This document shows, in pieces, positions 46,310-57,700 of a stretch of 64,000 nucleotides of DNA. The stretch lies in contig JAIULZ010000003.1 in NCBI GenBank assembly GCA_022565805.1, positions 1-64,000 on the forward strand. The letters run 5' to 3'. Both the position numbers and the translations under genes were made by a program. The notes below the pieces were generated by a model. The model saw nothing but the letters and a program-made list of their open reading frames with translations. It did no database searches and was not told where the DNA came from. The stretch comes from Balneolales bacterium. Its GTDB lineage: Bacteria > Bacteroidota > Rhodothermia > Balneolales > Cyclonatronaceae. The stretch's first letter is position 1; each line of letters begins with the position of its first letter.

Positions 46310-47227
46310 CTAGTCAGATTTCTCGTTTTCTATAGCTTCTTTTTTCATTTTGGTAGCTGCATCCGGATTAATACTTAGCACAGCGCATTTCACGTGTCGT
46401 GCAACCTGAGATGTTGTGCTGCCAAGCATCATATAGTCTAGCCCGGTGCGACCTATCGTAGAAATAACAATCAGATTGTAAAACTGCTCCTGAGTCCGTT
46501 TAAGTATGGCTTCGTGAGCAGAGCGGTTGCTCATTATCACTTTTGGAGTAACTTTACCCGGTAGATTGTTGAAATAGGTTTTCGCAATGGTATTTAAGCC
46601 TTCTTGTCTCATATCATAGGTAGATTCGGCCTTAGCAAGAGAATCGAAGTTATCGTAAATAACTGCATGGAAAAGATCAACATCTGCTCCGGTAATCTCT
46701 GCAATTCGTGCAGCATGCGGATATGCAGCCTTAGCGTTCTCCGAAAAATCGGTTGGGACTAAAATTCTGGTAAGTGGGGCAAATTCTGTTTTGTCTTCTA
46801 CAATCATAACCGGGACTGCAGACATGCGCAACACCTTTTCTGCTACAGAACCTAACAGAAATCTTTTAAAACCTGTTCGGCCATGTGTGCTTAAGACAAT
46901 CAGATCGTAATCTTCACTCGTTTCTACAATCGCGTGTGCGGGGTTTCCTATGCCAATAAGTCCATTGTCTAAACGCGTCTCGTGAATGTAGCGACCGGCT
47001 AAATCATTAAGCCTCGTAGTAAGGCTGACCTCAATATCCGAGAGATTTTTTTGTGTCTGTGAACCCGAACTCATGTAGTGAAAGCCATCCAGATCTGTAA
47101 TAGGTATGTAGGAATGAAAGGGGGTTACCGTTCCATTCAAAATACTTGCCATCTCTTCTGCGACAGAAAATGCCTTCTTACTAAGATCTGAAAAATCGGT
47201 AGGTACTAAAATTCGTGCTTTATCCAT
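46310..47227 (-). CDS. Tandem universal stress protein (two UspA domains)
   Basis: 305 residues. Two successive Usp domains, each starting RILVPTDFS (near residues 4 and 150) and each with the nucleotide-binding pattern G-2x-G-9x-G-S/T (GRTGFKRFLLGSVAEKV and GRTGLDYMMLGSTTSQV). Probably ATP-binding cytoplasmic stress proteins. The partner or signal is unknown. The frame extends to a TTG at 47251, but the ATG at 47227 has a good Shine-Dalgarno GGAG 6 bases upstream, so I choose 47227. Transcribed toward the FadL-like gene and separated from it by a strong terminator. Confidence 0.9.
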   Translation of the reverse strand: MDKARILVPTDFSDLSKKAFSVAEEMASILNGTVTPFHSYIPITDLDGFHYMSSGSQTQKNLSDIEVSLTTRLNDLAGRYIHETRLDNGLIGIGNPAHAIVETSEDYDLIVLSTHGRTGFKRFLLGSVAEKVLRMSAVPVMIVEDKTEFAPLTRILVPTDFSENAKAAYPHAARIAEITGADVDLFHAVIYDNFDSLAKAESTYDMRQEGLNTIAKTYFNNLPGKVTPKVIMSNRSAHEAILKRTQEQFYNLIVISTIGRTGLDYMMLGSTTSQVARHVKCAVLSINPDAATKMKKEAIENEKSD

Positions 47228-48035
47228 ATTAACTCCATTGTTAGAATTCAAGGGCCGGAAGGGTAATTAATTAATCTTAAATACGGTCTTTTCACTTAAT
47301 ATCAGCATTAAAATTTTAAAGTACATCTATTTGATAAATGTCTTGCCTGCTTTTTAATAATTAAGTGGATTTAAGTAGTATTGTTATGTTTTAGATTGGT
47401 TTAAAAGCTGGAAGATAAGCCGAGTCTTGCTAAATTCGCGATGATGAAATCATCACTTGGTTCAGATTATCTTTATCTAATGAACTAAATTCTTATTCAA
47501 TTTGGTGAAAAAAAGTGTGAATCTCAATCATAATCTAATATAAGTATTAAATTATTGTTGTCTCAATATAATCGACTCTGCTTATCGCTTGTTTTTGAGA
47601 TAAATGTAATTTAATAAAGCTAAAGAAGGTGTTTTTCTGGAATGATGCTTTCACAGATCGATAATAATTTTGCGATAGCAAAGTAGCGGTTTGTGTATTT
47701 TAGTTTCTAACAGGCCTTAAAAATTATTCGTTTGTCCGACCTCATATTTCACACAGCCTTATCATTTGAATACGACTCAATTTGCTTGTATTTCTGAAGT
47801 TTCATAAAAAAATAAAAATTCGGTCTGCTATACTTAAGCAGGATTTTTCGGAGCCGCATAAATCATTACTTTAGGATAATGATATTTCGTAGAAAAATTG
47901 TTAATTGAGTCATCGAAGATATAAAAGGCTATATTTCCACTGTAAATATTCTGTTTTTATAGAGTTTTAAAAATAAAATCTTTCGATAGCTAAGTGCAGA
48001 ATAGTTCCTTTCTAAATCAAATTATATAATACTTT
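47228..48035. other. Divergent intergenic region, no gene seen
   Basis: About 800 bp of AT-rich sequence between the Usp gene (-) and the DUF432 gene (+). It holds no frame of note. It should contain both promoters. A TATAAT at 48025 is only a few bases before the ATG, so it is not a credible promoter box. Confidence 0.4.
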
Positions 48036-48941
48036 ATGTCAGCAGATGAATCTCAAAGATTTTGGGGCACTCAGATTCTTGAAAAGGCAGATGAAAGAAG
48101 GTTAGATCTTGGCGACCAGTTAGCTATCTTCCTGAAAAAAGTACAAAATGAAATATGGATAGCCCACGAGACTCCGGATAGCGGGTTTTCGAAAGACCAA
48201 GGTGTGTTGCTGCCCCCTTCAGGTGATGAAGATACAGCAGCTGCAGATACTAATCCTGAGCAAGTGGACACTCAGAATGAAGCTGCTGACGATACAGCTG
48301 ATGAAGCTAAACCTGAAGCCAGGAAATGGAATCGTTGGGCCTTTAAAGCATCAGAGACTATACTTGAAGTTTTACCAATGATGCCGGCGAGCCCTTTAAT
48401 TGTGAGACCTGAATATCCATTTAAGTTAGTACCCGGCGCAACAGCGCGCTTTTTTACGCGGATACCTTTAACAGTTGGTTTATACGATAAGGCCGATGGT
48501 ATGATAAAACTCCTTGAAATACCTAGTGTAGTTTTGTCCAATACCTGGTTTGGAGATTTTGAAAATGGTGAGCTGTGTTTTTGGCTAAAAACTACAGCCA
48601 GAAGAAACTTAGAAGAAGTCGTATTTAAACCATGGCTTTGCACCTGTCCTATCTTTATCCAAAATACGTCTGATGAAGAGCTGAATATTGATAAACTATG
48701 TTTACGGGTAGAACGCCTAAGTATATTCGAAAATGAGCAGGGAATCTGGTCAGATGAGCTGGATATTAACTACAGAGGGGGAGACAGCTTCTCAGATCTG
48801 CGAGTCTCAGGCTTACCTCCCGATGATGCGAAAAATGCTAAATTAATAGGTAAACCCAGAAATCCTGCCAGAAAAGGCATAGCTGAAAAAACGTTTAAGG
48901 TGTTAAATACGATTCAAAGTCTTAAACTTCATCTTGGGTAA
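48036..48941 (+). CDS. DUF432 family protein
   Basis: 301 residues, no signal or membrane segment. The C-terminal two thirds (about 105-300; VPGATARFFTRIPLTVGLY, VVFKPWLCTCPIFIQNTSDEELNIDKLCLRVERLSIF) match the DUF432 family, which is often encoded beside MscS channels. An acidic Asp/Glu-rich linker (about 70-95) is inserted in the N-terminal third. It ends 12 bp before the MscS gene and is probably co-translated with it. A role as a cytoplasmic partner or modulator of the channel is inferred from this pairing only. The family has no established activity that I know of. Confidence 0.8.
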   Translation: MSADESQRFWGTQILEKADERRLDLGDQLAIFLKKVQNEIWIAHETPDSGFSKDQGVLLPPSGDEDTAAADTNPEQVDTQNEAADDTADEAKPEARKWNRWAFKASETILEVLPMMPASPLIVRPEYPFKLVPGATARFFTRIPLTVGLYDKADGMIKLLEIPSVVLSNTWFGDFENGELCFWLKTTARRNLEEVVFKPWLCTCPIFIQNTSDEELNIDKLCLRVERLSIFENEQGIWSDELDINYRGGDSFSDLRVSGLPPDDAKNAKLIGKPRNPARKGIAEKTFKVLNTIQSLKLHLG

Positions 48942-48953
48942 TACAGAAAAATT

Positions 48954-49814
48954 ATGCAGCCAATAGTAGATTATTTATCTAATTATCTGGATTTAGATAT
49001 CTTTTTAAGGGCTTCCCTGCTTATTCTCGTGGGAATTCCTTTGTTACTTTTCCTGCGGAGATGGATTCGCTCCATAATTCAGGAAAATTACAGCCCGCAT
49101 TATGCCATGCTTTTTGGCAAGATAACCTATTATATAGGTTTTGTTATCCTGATGGTAACAGTTCTTAATCAGCTTGGTTTTAAACTGGGGCCCTTACTTG
49201 GGGCAGCTGGTATTGCGAGTGTTGCAATAGGCTTTGCATCTCAAACCAGTATATCTAACATTATAAGTGGCTTCTTTCTTATAGGGGAAAAAGCTTTTGA
49301 AACCGGAGATATAATTAATGTAAATGGAACAATAGGCGTAGTTCTGTCTATTGATACGATGTCTGTTAAGTTACGCGCTTTTGACAACCGCTTTATTAGG
49401 ATACCGAATGAGATGATGTTAAAAAGCCAGGTTATTAATATTACGCGCTTTCCGATTCGGCGGGCGGAACTGAAAATTTCTGTAGCCTATAAAGAAGATC
49501 TTACCAAAGTTCAGAAAATACTTGCAGATGTTGTTGAAAAAAATCCACTTGCTTTGCAGGAACCGGCTATGAACCTCATTTTTGAAGGCTTTAACAGCTC
49601 TTCTATTGACTTTCAGCTAAATGTATGGACAGCCAAAGAGCACTTTTTGTTGCTGAGAACTGGTTTGTATATGCAGATTAAAAAGCGGTTTGATGAAGAA
49701 GGAATCGAAATTCCGTTTCCGCATCTGTCTATTTATACTGGTGAAGCCAGTAAACCTTTCCCGGTTATGAATATGACTGAAAAAGAGCCAAAGCAGGAGC
49801 CTAAACTAAACTAA
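48954..49814 (+). CDS. Small mechanosensitive channel (MscS family)
   Basis: 286 residues. Three membrane segments in about the first 105 residues, the third with the Gly/Ala-rich pore helix GPLLGAAGIASVAIGFASQ, then the beta domain (FETGDIINVNGTIGVVLSIDTMSVKLR) and the alpha/beta cytoplasmic domain. Closes or opens with membrane tension to release solutes during osmotic down-shock. Paired with DUF432. The short, single-domain form is typical of MscS rather than the larger MscK-type proteins. Confidence 0.95.
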   Translation: MQPIVDYLSNYLDLDIFLRASLLILVGIPLLLFLRRWIRSIIQENYSPHYAMLFGKITYYIGFVILMVTVLNQLGFKLGPLLGAAGIASVAIGFASQTSISNIISGFFLIGEKAFETGDIINVNGTIGVVLSIDTMSVKLRAFDNRFIRIPNEMMLKSQVINITRFPIRRAELKISVAYKEDLTKVQKILADVVEKNPLALQEPAMNLIFEGFNSSSIDFQLNVWTAKEHFLLLRTGLYMQIKKRFDEEGIEIPFPHLSIYTGEASKPFPVMNMTEKEPKQEPKLN

Positions 49815-49897
49815 ACTAATACGGAAATTAGGGTTCCGGCTTCTTTCCTCCTTTACCTTTATATGACATAAGATTTCGTAATTAGCAGGAGTTTATT

Positions 49898-50209
49898 ATG
49901 ATTTATGCTGTAACTATTTTTATAGATAAAAGTGTAGAAAAAGAGTGGTGCCGTTGGATGGTAGAACACCATATACCAAATGTGCTGTCTACGAAGTTGT
50001 TTCTAGGCTGCAGAATGATGAAGTCTTTAAATAGCTGTAAAGATGGTAGCAAAAGTGCTTACCGTATGCAGTATGTGCTTTCCGGAAAAGATAAGCTGGA
50101 AGAGTATGAAGAAAGATTCGCTGGTGAAATGAGAGCCGAAGCAAACCTTTTGTTTGCCGGTAAATTCGAAGCAGAACGGGATGTACTCGAGGTGCTTAGA
50201 GAATTCTGA
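49898..50209 (+). CDS. DUF4286 family protein
   Basis: 103 residues, start with a clear AGGAG upstream (49887-49891). The opening MIYAVTIFIDKSVEKEW and EWCRWMVEHHIPNVLSTKLF are typical of DUF4286, a small family of unknown function with a ferredoxin-like fold. It follows the MscS gene by 84 bp, so co-transcription is possible. The strong terminator at 50371 ends this transcript. Confidence 0.85.
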   Translation: MIYAVTIFIDKSVEKEWCRWMVEHHIPNVLSTKLFLGCRMMKSLNSCKDGSKSAYRMQYVLSGKDKLEEYEERFAGEMRAEANLLFAGKFEAERDVLEVLREF

Positions 50210-50370
50210 CTTTCAGGATTAAGCCGTCAAATATCTGGTAAAATGCTTACAGTCTCCCAAGTTCAAGTTTCAAAGCGCACCTTCAGCAAGTTTTAATTTG
50301 AAAGTTCCGCAGATGTCCTTGTTCGACCTATCATTTTATTAAAACAGTCTTTTTACTTAAAATCATTAAC

Positions 50371-50409
50371 AAAAAAAGGCATCCCGGTTACCCGGGACGC
50401 CTTTTTTTT
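50371..50409. terminator. Bidirectional terminator between the DUF4286 and subtilase genes
   Basis: GGCATCCCGG (50378-50387), loop TTAC, CCGGGACGCC (50392-50401) with one mismatch, flanked by seven A and eight T. Confidence 0.9.
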
Positions 50410-50449
50410 GTTTAAATGTTGCTGCTACTTTAGCGTTAAAATAAGTTAC

Positions 50450-53400
50450 TTACTTAACCAGCATCATCTTCTGTGTTTGTATAAAGCTGCCGGCCTGCAA
50501 ACGGTAGATGTACATACCGCTTGATAGTTTGGCGGCATCAAACATTACAGAGTGTATACCCGGGTTTCTCATTTCATTGTTTACCAAAGTAGCTACCCGC
50601 TGCCCCTGGAGGTTAAATACTTCCAGCGTAACATTGCTGGCCTCAGGCAGGGCAAACTCTATTTGAGTTGTAGGGTTAAACGGGTTCGGGTAATTTTGAT
50701 TCAGAGCAAAATCTCTGGGTATTTCTTCATCTCCGGCTGTTGAGCTTGGCGTTACTACCGTCATATTAAGCTGTACGGTACGTACGGGGTTGGCAGGATC
50801 ATTGCTGCTTACGCTCATTACGGCAGAATATGAACCTGGCTCTACATTGCCACGGAAACGAACTGTTACCGGACGAATTTCACCCGGATCAAGAGAACCA
50901 GTGTTTTGTACGAATAAAATCCAGGATGGAGTTGACTCAAGATCAGCATCGGAATTTATTTCAGAACCAGGTGTGGTGCCACTGCTATGAGAGGCCTGTG
51001 TAGTTTCTGAAAAGCTAACGGTATAGTTCAGTATGCTTCCACCTGCATTTCTGAAGTTGATGTCTTCGGGCACAATCTGACCTTCTTCAACTTCTACATT
51101 AACTATAGCACGATTGAGACGAAGGTCCGGTGCGCCAGCTGCACTACCATTTAATACGATCTCGATGGTATCTTGTTCGGGATTTGCGCTTTCTATCGAA
51201 AGCGTTCCGGAAAGTTCGTCATCATCGGTTGGGTTGTAGGTAACAACAAGCATGGCCGAAGACAGCGCAGGAACTACATTAGTGCCGTTGCTTAGTTCAG
51301 CAGAAATAAAGGGATTATCACTGCCAAAATTGTCGATAACCAGATCTGCGCGGCCACTATTTATAAGTTCAATTTCTATTGATTCAGGATAATCGATGTA
51401 GACAAGTCCAAAATCGACACCATCCGATGCCGGGGAAACATCTGCCAAACCACCTACGGCCTCAATAGCTATTGGAACGCTGGCAAATGCGTTGTCCAGA
51501 TCGTTGTTAAGGAACATGAGGTTCCATTCGTAGAGACCATTCACAAAGTCTGAGCCGTCTACATTAACAGTTACCTCTACAGATGCGCCCGGTTCAATTG
51601 TTTCCTGTACAGGAGAAACAGCTAACCAGGAGGGTAGCCCTTGTGATAGATTTACGCTTTTAAGGCTTTGTGCATAATCCGAGTTATATGCAACCTGAAG
51701 CGCATCTTCTGTATTAGGCGACTGAATACCGATAGTGGCGCGGTCGGTAACCCCATCCATTTCAAGGTATTGGAATGTGATGTTTCCACCTGCACTCAAT
51801 ATCGCCTGGAAAGTATAGGAGTTTGCTCCCTCATCATTATTTCTATTAAGCTGATCCCACTGAATGATGAAGGTATTATCGGCTTCATTGTGTGCAACAT
51901 AAACCGCCCCGTTTTCACCCAGCTGTAAATTATTCCAGAATGGGGCAATTAAGTCGCGGGGAAGAGTGGTTTGTACCGGAAGGGGTGCATTATTCGGGGC
52001 ACCTGTTGTTGGTATTGTCACAAAAGAAGCAAAACCATTAATGGCAATATTAATACTTTCCTTCATATCGCCGTAAAATGGGAAAGCAAAAGGAAGATCA
52101 ACGCTTGTAGAGCCGCTGCTTTGGTTTCCAAACGATAGCTCTGTTCCGGTTTCGGAAATGTCGTTCCAGGAGAATGTCAATCCCTGAAGTTCTTCATCGT
52201 CTACCCAGAAGTAACCAAACTGATCCGGACCACCGGTTCCTTGTAATACGGGGTTACCGCTTTCGGTTCCATCGCTGGCTTCTGTAACTCTAAATCGGCA
52301 GTCCAGAGCATTTACAGGGTTTAAAGAAGAAGCTGCGCGTTCGCTAAAGCTTGCTGGTACAAAGTAACGTAGCGTGCCTTCTCCATTATTGGTTACGGTA
52401 AACGTGTACTCCGAAGATTCCTGAACCGTTATTTCGTCGGTAATATTATCAACCGAAATAGAAATAGATGCGGGATCATCGGTAGTTGACGTGGCTACAT
52501 TGCTTAGCCCAGATTCATTACCAAAAACATCTAGTGTGCGAATGGCGAAATAATAAGTAGTAGAGTTTTCAAGGCCTCTCACAAAGAAAGATTCCTCAGT
52601 ACCGGCATTTGCAGGCCTAGGGATATTCATAGCCATAGATGCGCTCTCAAAGTTTGTATCGGTGATGGGTTCTGTGCTGAAACGAATTTCGTAGCTTCCT
52701 GCACGTCCTTCCATACCGCTGTTTCCTACAGCTGTCCAGCTAAGGCTCGCCAGATTCTGACCAATAAAATCAATGCTAAGATCCGAAATTGTTGCCGGGG
52801 GCACACCATCGTCTACAAGTACGGAATTGGCAGCGTTAATTCTGCCACCCGAAATAGAAATATTTTCGAAAGCAGGTAATACGTCAACGCCTTCCATTAT
52901 CCGGTCGCGGATAAAGTGGTAGTCGGCATCCGGGTTGGCAGAAAGAATAAGACCGGCTAAGCCGGCAACGTGTGGAGATGCCATTGAAGTACCGCTAAGG
53001 TAGGTATAACCACCATTTGGAATGGTAGAGCGGATGTTGGTGCCAGGTGCGAAAACGTGTACAGTTTCGGCTCCGAAGCAAGATCCGGGATTTCTGGTAT
53101 CCGATGGAGTAGAATTTCCAACTGAGAATACATTATCGAAATCGCGCATCAGGTTAGCGGGATATACATTTAGAATGTCGTTATTATTGTTTGAATTTCC
53201 CGCTGAAGTAATAAAGAAATGCCCGGCCTGTTGTGCTGCTTCTGCCATGGCAACATAGGCAGGAGATGGCCCTGCCGAGGTTGGTGTTTGCGTGCCATAA
53301 CTATTGTTAGAAATCATAGCGCCGTTTTCAATAGCGTATGTAACGCCCTGAACAATTGCTGATTGGGGGCAACCATTATTTCCACATACCCTTACGGCCA

Positions 53401-54172
53401 TAATGCGGGCGTTCCACATTACTCCAGTAATTCCGATACCATTGTTACCTACTGCAGCAATGGTTCCGGCTACGTGTGTTCCGTGACCGTTGTTATCCAT
53501 TGGATTATTAATCGGGCCGCCGGCAAAGTTTGCACCAAAATTACCATCGGCATCCTGCCACATATTGGGTGAAAGGTCGGGGTGGTTATAATCCACACCG
53601 GAATCCAAAACAGCTATAACCACTTCTTGATCCCCTGTTTCCATTTCCCAGGCTTCGGGGGCAGAAATGTCGGCACCTGCAATACCATTAAAAGGCGGGC
53701 CTCCCATATTACGTAATCCCCAAAGAAGGTTAAACTGAGGATCATTTGGTATAATACCTTCTTCCATCGGGAAGCCATTTGCTTCCATTATTTCTTCGAA
53801 GGTAGACTCTACCACTTCCGGCAGGTCGTAAATAATGTCTGGCTGTATGAAATCTACCAGGGGGTGAGAGGCATATTCTGCGATGATATCGTTCATGCTT
53901 CTGTCTCTGAAAGACCACACTTCTGCACCAATAAAATTAAGGGAAAATTCAGCTTCTGCATTCATTTGCTGCTGTATAGAAGCAATTTCAGCAGACTGAA
54001 CACCCTGATTGAATCGTATAATTACTCGGTTTGGGATAAAGTTAATTTCGCCAAAACCCTGGATTTCCGCAGTTGTTACTTCAAAGTCCTGAGCATTTGC
54101 AGGACTGAATTGCAAAGCAAGGGTAAAGCAAACAACTAACGCTGTTAGAAGGCGTGTAGTAGTTTTAGTCAT
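50450..54172 (-). CDS. Secreted subtilase (S8 family) with Ig-like repeats and type IX tail
   Basis: 1240 residues. Signal peptide (LVVCFTLALQFSPANAQ), an inhibitor-like propeptide, and then a subtilisin domain with Asp190 (VLDSGVDYNHPDL), His230 (NNGHGTHVAGT), oxyanion Asn326 (SAGNSNN) and Ser396 (GTSMASPHVAG). All catalytic residues are present. It is followed by a fibronectin-type domain (about 460-580), beta-sandwich repeats of the choice-of-anchor type, HYDIN-like domains, and a sorting tail NYPNPFNPTTQIEFALPE ending TQKMMLVK. An exported protease for degrading external protein. Substrate unknown. The neighbouring gene encodes a second subtilase of different architecture. Confidence 0.95.
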   Translation of the reverse strand: MTKTTTRLLTALVVCFTLALQFSPANAQDFEVTTAEIQGFGEINFIPNRVIIRFNQGVQSAEIASIQQQMNAEAEFSLNFIGAEVWSFRDRSMNDIIAEYASHPLVDFIQPDIIYDLPEVVESTFEEIMEANGFPMEEGIIPNDPQFNLLWGLRNMGGPPFNGIAGADISAPEAWEMETGDQEVVIAVLDSGVDYNHPDLSPNMWQDADGNFGANFAGGPINNPMDNNGHGTHVAGTIAAVGNNGIGITGVMWNARIMAVRVCGNNGCPQSAIVQGVTYAIENGAMISNNSYGTQTPTSAGPSPAYVAMAEAAQQAGHFFITSAGNSNNNNDILNVYPANLMRDFDNVFSVGNSTPSDTRNPGSCFGAETVHVFAPGTNIRSTIPNGGYTYLSGTSMASPHVAGLAGLILSANPDADYHFIRDRIMEGVDVLPAFENISISGGRINAANSVLVDDGVPPATISDLSIDFIGQNLASLSWTAVGNSGMEGRAGSYEIRFSTEPITDTNFESASMAMNIPRPANAGTEESFFVRGLENSTTYYFAIRTLDVFGNESGLSNVATSTTDDPASISISVDNITDEITVQESSEYTFTVTNNGEGTLRYFVPASFSERAASSLNPVNALDCRFRVTEASDGTESGNPVLQGTGGPDQFGYFWVDDEELQGLTFSWNDISETGTELSFGNQSSGSTSVDLPFAFPFYGDMKESINIAINGFASFVTIPTTGAPNNAPLPVQTTLPRDLIAPFWNNLQLGENGAVYVAHNEADNTFIIQWDQLNRNNDEGANSYTFQAILSAGGNITFQYLEMDGVTDRATIGIQSPNTEDALQVAYNSDYAQSLKSVNLSQGLPSWLAVSPVQETIEPGASVEVTVNVDGSDFVNGLYEWNLMFLNNDLDNAFASVPIAIEAVGGLADVSPASDGVDFGLVYIDYPESIEIELINSGRADLVIDNFGSDNPFISAELSNGTNVVPALSSAMLVVTYNPTDDDELSGTLSIESANPEQDTIEIVLNGSAAGAPDLRLNRAIVNVEVEEGQIVPEDINFRNAGGSILNYTVSFSETTQASHSSGTTPGSEINSDADLESTPSWILFVQNTGSLDPGEIRPVTVRFRGNVEPGSYSAVMSVSSNDPANPVRTVQLNMTVVTPSSTAGDEEIPRDFALNQNYPNPFNPTTQIEFALPEASNVTLEVFNLQGQRVATLVNNEMRNPGIHSVMFDAAKLSSGMYIYRLQAGSFIQTQKMMLVK

Positions 54173-54735
54173 GTTGTTTGTAGTAGATTAGTTAGTTTTG
54201 TTTCCATTTAAATCCTACCGTCTTTGGAGCTGTCGTTCGTTTGTTCCAAGTTCCATACTATCTGTAAGTAATACCATAGCTTTTAGAATACATAAAGATA
54301 CTTGCTGGTTCTTTTAACAGAAGCCATATTATTATATACAGTTAATAGCCGGTGGGTAAGCCTGGTCAATTTTAACTCAATTAATTTTAAGAAATTTAGA
54401 GTTTGTATTTTAAGTGCTTGACTGGCATAGTGGATTTATAATTACAAAATATTGATTCAATTCTGCTTATCCAAAGACCGGTACTCACTTTTTACATTTT
54501 TAGAGTCCATTTCAAGCCATTTTTAGTATTATTCTGTTAAAAAACTATTCGGGACCCATAACTAAAGAATCCGTTGGCAGAAAATGAGTGCATTATAGAC
54601 CAAGTTAAGATGTGTATTCTTTCGGTCATTTTTTTAAAGTCCTTGCAGTCAAACGATTTAATACAAAAAAGGCAGCCCGAAAATCGGGCTGCCTTTCAGC
54701 GTTTGAATTGCTTTAAGCTGTAAGTATTTAAAATG
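54173..54735. other. Intergenic region between the two subtilase genes
   Basis: 563 bp with a strong terminator at 54665-54693 for the upstream gene (on the minus strand). The rest is AT-rich and should hold the promoter of the downstream subtilase. No gene seen. Confidence 0.5.
54665..54693 (-). terminator. Intrinsic terminator of the larger subtilase gene
   Basis: GGCAGCCCGA (54671-54680) pairs with TCGGGCTGCC (54684-54693) across a 3-base loop. On the minus strand it is followed by six T (54665-54670). Confidence 0.92.
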
Positions 54736-57700
54736 TTATTTAAGCAACATCATCTTACGTGTAGATACATAGTTCCCGGCTTGTATTCTGTAGATATACA
54801 TTCCGGAAGATAGTCTTCCTGCATCGAAGCTTACGCTGTGTCTGCCTGCATTCTGCTGTCCGTTAACCAAAATAGCTACACGCTGGCCCTGTACATTAAA
54901 TACCTCCAGGCGAACCTCTGATGCTTCGGGTAGAGCGTAGCTTATTTGTGTAGTAGGATTAAAGGGATTCGGATAGTTTTGATCCAGAGAGTAGGCTTCG
55001 GGCAGATCTGCAACCCCTTCTCTGTTGCTGGTTGCGTTACGAGGCATTAGCACGGTTCCGTCTGGAAAGACTGCCATCAGCTGCAACAGGCCATCTGTGG
55101 TTGGAACTTCCCCTTCGCCGCCTGAGAGTACCATAACAGCGCTTTTGCCTGGTATGAGTGAGAAGTCTTCTTCAAAAATGGCAATACGGTTACCGCTTAT
55201 ACTATCAAAAACATCGAAGACGTTACGATCTGCTTCGAAATAAAGGTAGTCTGTATGTTCGCCTGTTGAAAGGCCTTCTGCGAAAAATGGCTGATTTCTT
55301 AGGGAAAGGTCAATTTCTGTGAAGCCATCCAAGCCGTTAAGAAATGCAAAAGCCATTCTGTTAGGATCGTCTGATTCGAGCATTACCGGATGTACGACCG
55401 AGAGAAGTATGCCACTTTCTTCGTTCACACTGCCGGTGAGGGCAAATGTATAGTGCTCGCCACGCTCTAACAGTAGAAATTCCCTTAATGCAGCGTTAGC
55501 AGGGCTTTCCCCGGCAGGTGTAATCAAGAGTTCAAGCTCTGTTTCTGCGGGTATATCGCGAAATGTAGTAGCTTCGCCATAGGCAAGGCCTTCTGTAAAT
55601 AAAACGTCATTCACATAAATATCTACCAGTTCCGGGTTGGTGCTGGCGCTGTGCACAATTTGCCCGCGTGCGGTTGGTTCGCCCTGTACTTCTACCCGAA
55701 GCGGCATACTTATAGATTCCTGTAGCGGATCATTGGTAAATACCATTAGCATAACATCATACTGAGAGGGCATTAATTCTGTGGCGTCTATGCTTAGCAA
55801 GCCTTCGGTTGTGGCGCTGCTGTTTACAGAACCAGAAGCCGGCTCTGCCTCAATCCAGCTAATATTACTGCTGTTAAGCCCGCCCGTATGGGAGATGGCG
55901 GTCCAGTCGGGGGTTCCGCTTAAAGTAGCAATAACGCTTGAAGAACCACTAACAGGCTGAACAGCATAAAACACAGTTTCATCAGCAGATTGAGCTGTGG
56001 CAACTGCGTGCCCAAGAGCTACATTCCAGCTAAGCTGTTTAATCTTATGCGTTTCGGGTAATATTACACCTGTATAGGTAATACTTGTGTTTCTTCTATC
56101 GCCGGGGCTAAACCGAAGTAGTTCGTTCTGCTCGTTTCCGGCTAAAACCGCTCCGGAGGGTAACACAGTAATGGAATTTAGCCTGGTTTCTGCCCGGTAG
56201 GTTGCAATGGCCCGGTTGCCATCTACCCGATAAATAACCGATTTCTCCGCTTCTGTACTAAGTACATAAAGCTGCCCCGTATTGGGATGGATGCCTAAAT
56301 CTGCGAGCTCACCGGTTATTCCGCTAATTGTGCCTTGGTTTCTAAGGTCTCCGGAGCTTAGATTGATGTTTACAATCTCATTTTGCCCGTTCACAGCATA
56401 AGCAGAAGTGGCTGAGCCTGGAATCATGCGTATATGGTTAAGTGCACCTAGTTTGCTATGGTTGCGTTCTTCAGAAAGCTTCGCATCGAGACTGTAATTA
56501 TGCATCAACAAACCCGATTCTCTGGTGTAACCCGCAACAAGTGTAAAGTTGTCGGTAAAGGATTCTAAAGAGGCTGGAGAGTCGCTTTTGTTGCCATACA
56601 GCATTCGGTACGCATTTGCATTTACGAACTGCAGCTCATAATCCAGAGTTGCCGAACCTGTGTTCGCAATACTAAAAGTGGAGGAGCTTGTCTCGCCGGT
56701 TATAAGTACGTAAGATTCTTCTTCAAGCAAAAAGGCTGCAACTGGTGGCTCAACTCCTTGTCCACTAAGTGGAATGATGAGCTCAGGTGTGTTTTCAAGA
56801 CTTGTTTCAAGCAGCAATTCAGCTGCTACGGCTTCATCGTTTTCGGGGGTAAAACGTACATGTACAAGCTTGCTTTGCCCCGGTGCCAGATGGAAGGGCT
56901 CGGTTTCTACAGTAAATAGTTCAGAATCGGTACTGATGCCGGTTATATTAGCGGCCGCGGTTCCGGTATTTTCTACACTTACAGACTGTAGTTTAGATCC
57001 GTTTAGGAAAGTATCACCAAAATTAAGCTCATCAGAACTTAGGCTAAGCGTGGCTGAGCCTTCTCCTATCTGGAATATTATGGGTAATGCCAGACTAGGC
57101 AACCCAACTGTATTTGAGATAATTGAAAGCTGATCGGAGTAAATACCGCTAGCCAGACCCTCGGGGCTAAAAATAACGTCGATATCCATCGACTCTCCGG
57201 CATCGACAGTTCCGGTATTATGCGAGAAGCTAACCCATTCGGGTGCACTGCTAATTTGTATCGCTAAATTACTTTCAAGATAACTTGTATTGTAAGCAAT
57301 CTGCAGGCCGTCGCTGCCGTCCTGATTTTCTATACCAACAGTGTTTTGGCTTAGGTTTCCTGTTAAGGAGAGGTACTGGAACTTTATCGTACCGGTGGAT
57401 CCAAGAATCGCTTGAAACGTAAAGTTACTACCTGTGTTAAAGGATTTTGGTACCCCATCCCACTGTATGATAAAACGGTTTTGCGATTGGTCGTGGTATG
57501 TGTAAACGCGCCCTGTACTCCTCATGTCGAGATCGTCCCAGAGAACGGCCAGAAAGTTAGAAGGCTGTGCCGATCTGGGTATTTGATAATTTGTAAAGCC
57601 ATCACCCGTGAACCCCCCGAAATTAATCCAGCCGTTTACAGAAACTCTGGCTGAAGAATAGCTGTCGCCGTAGAATGGAAAATCGAATGGGAAATCAATG

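Noticed and set aside
48025-48030. TATAAT -10 box for the DUF432 gene
   Set aside because: Only about five bases before the ATG, too close for a promoter.
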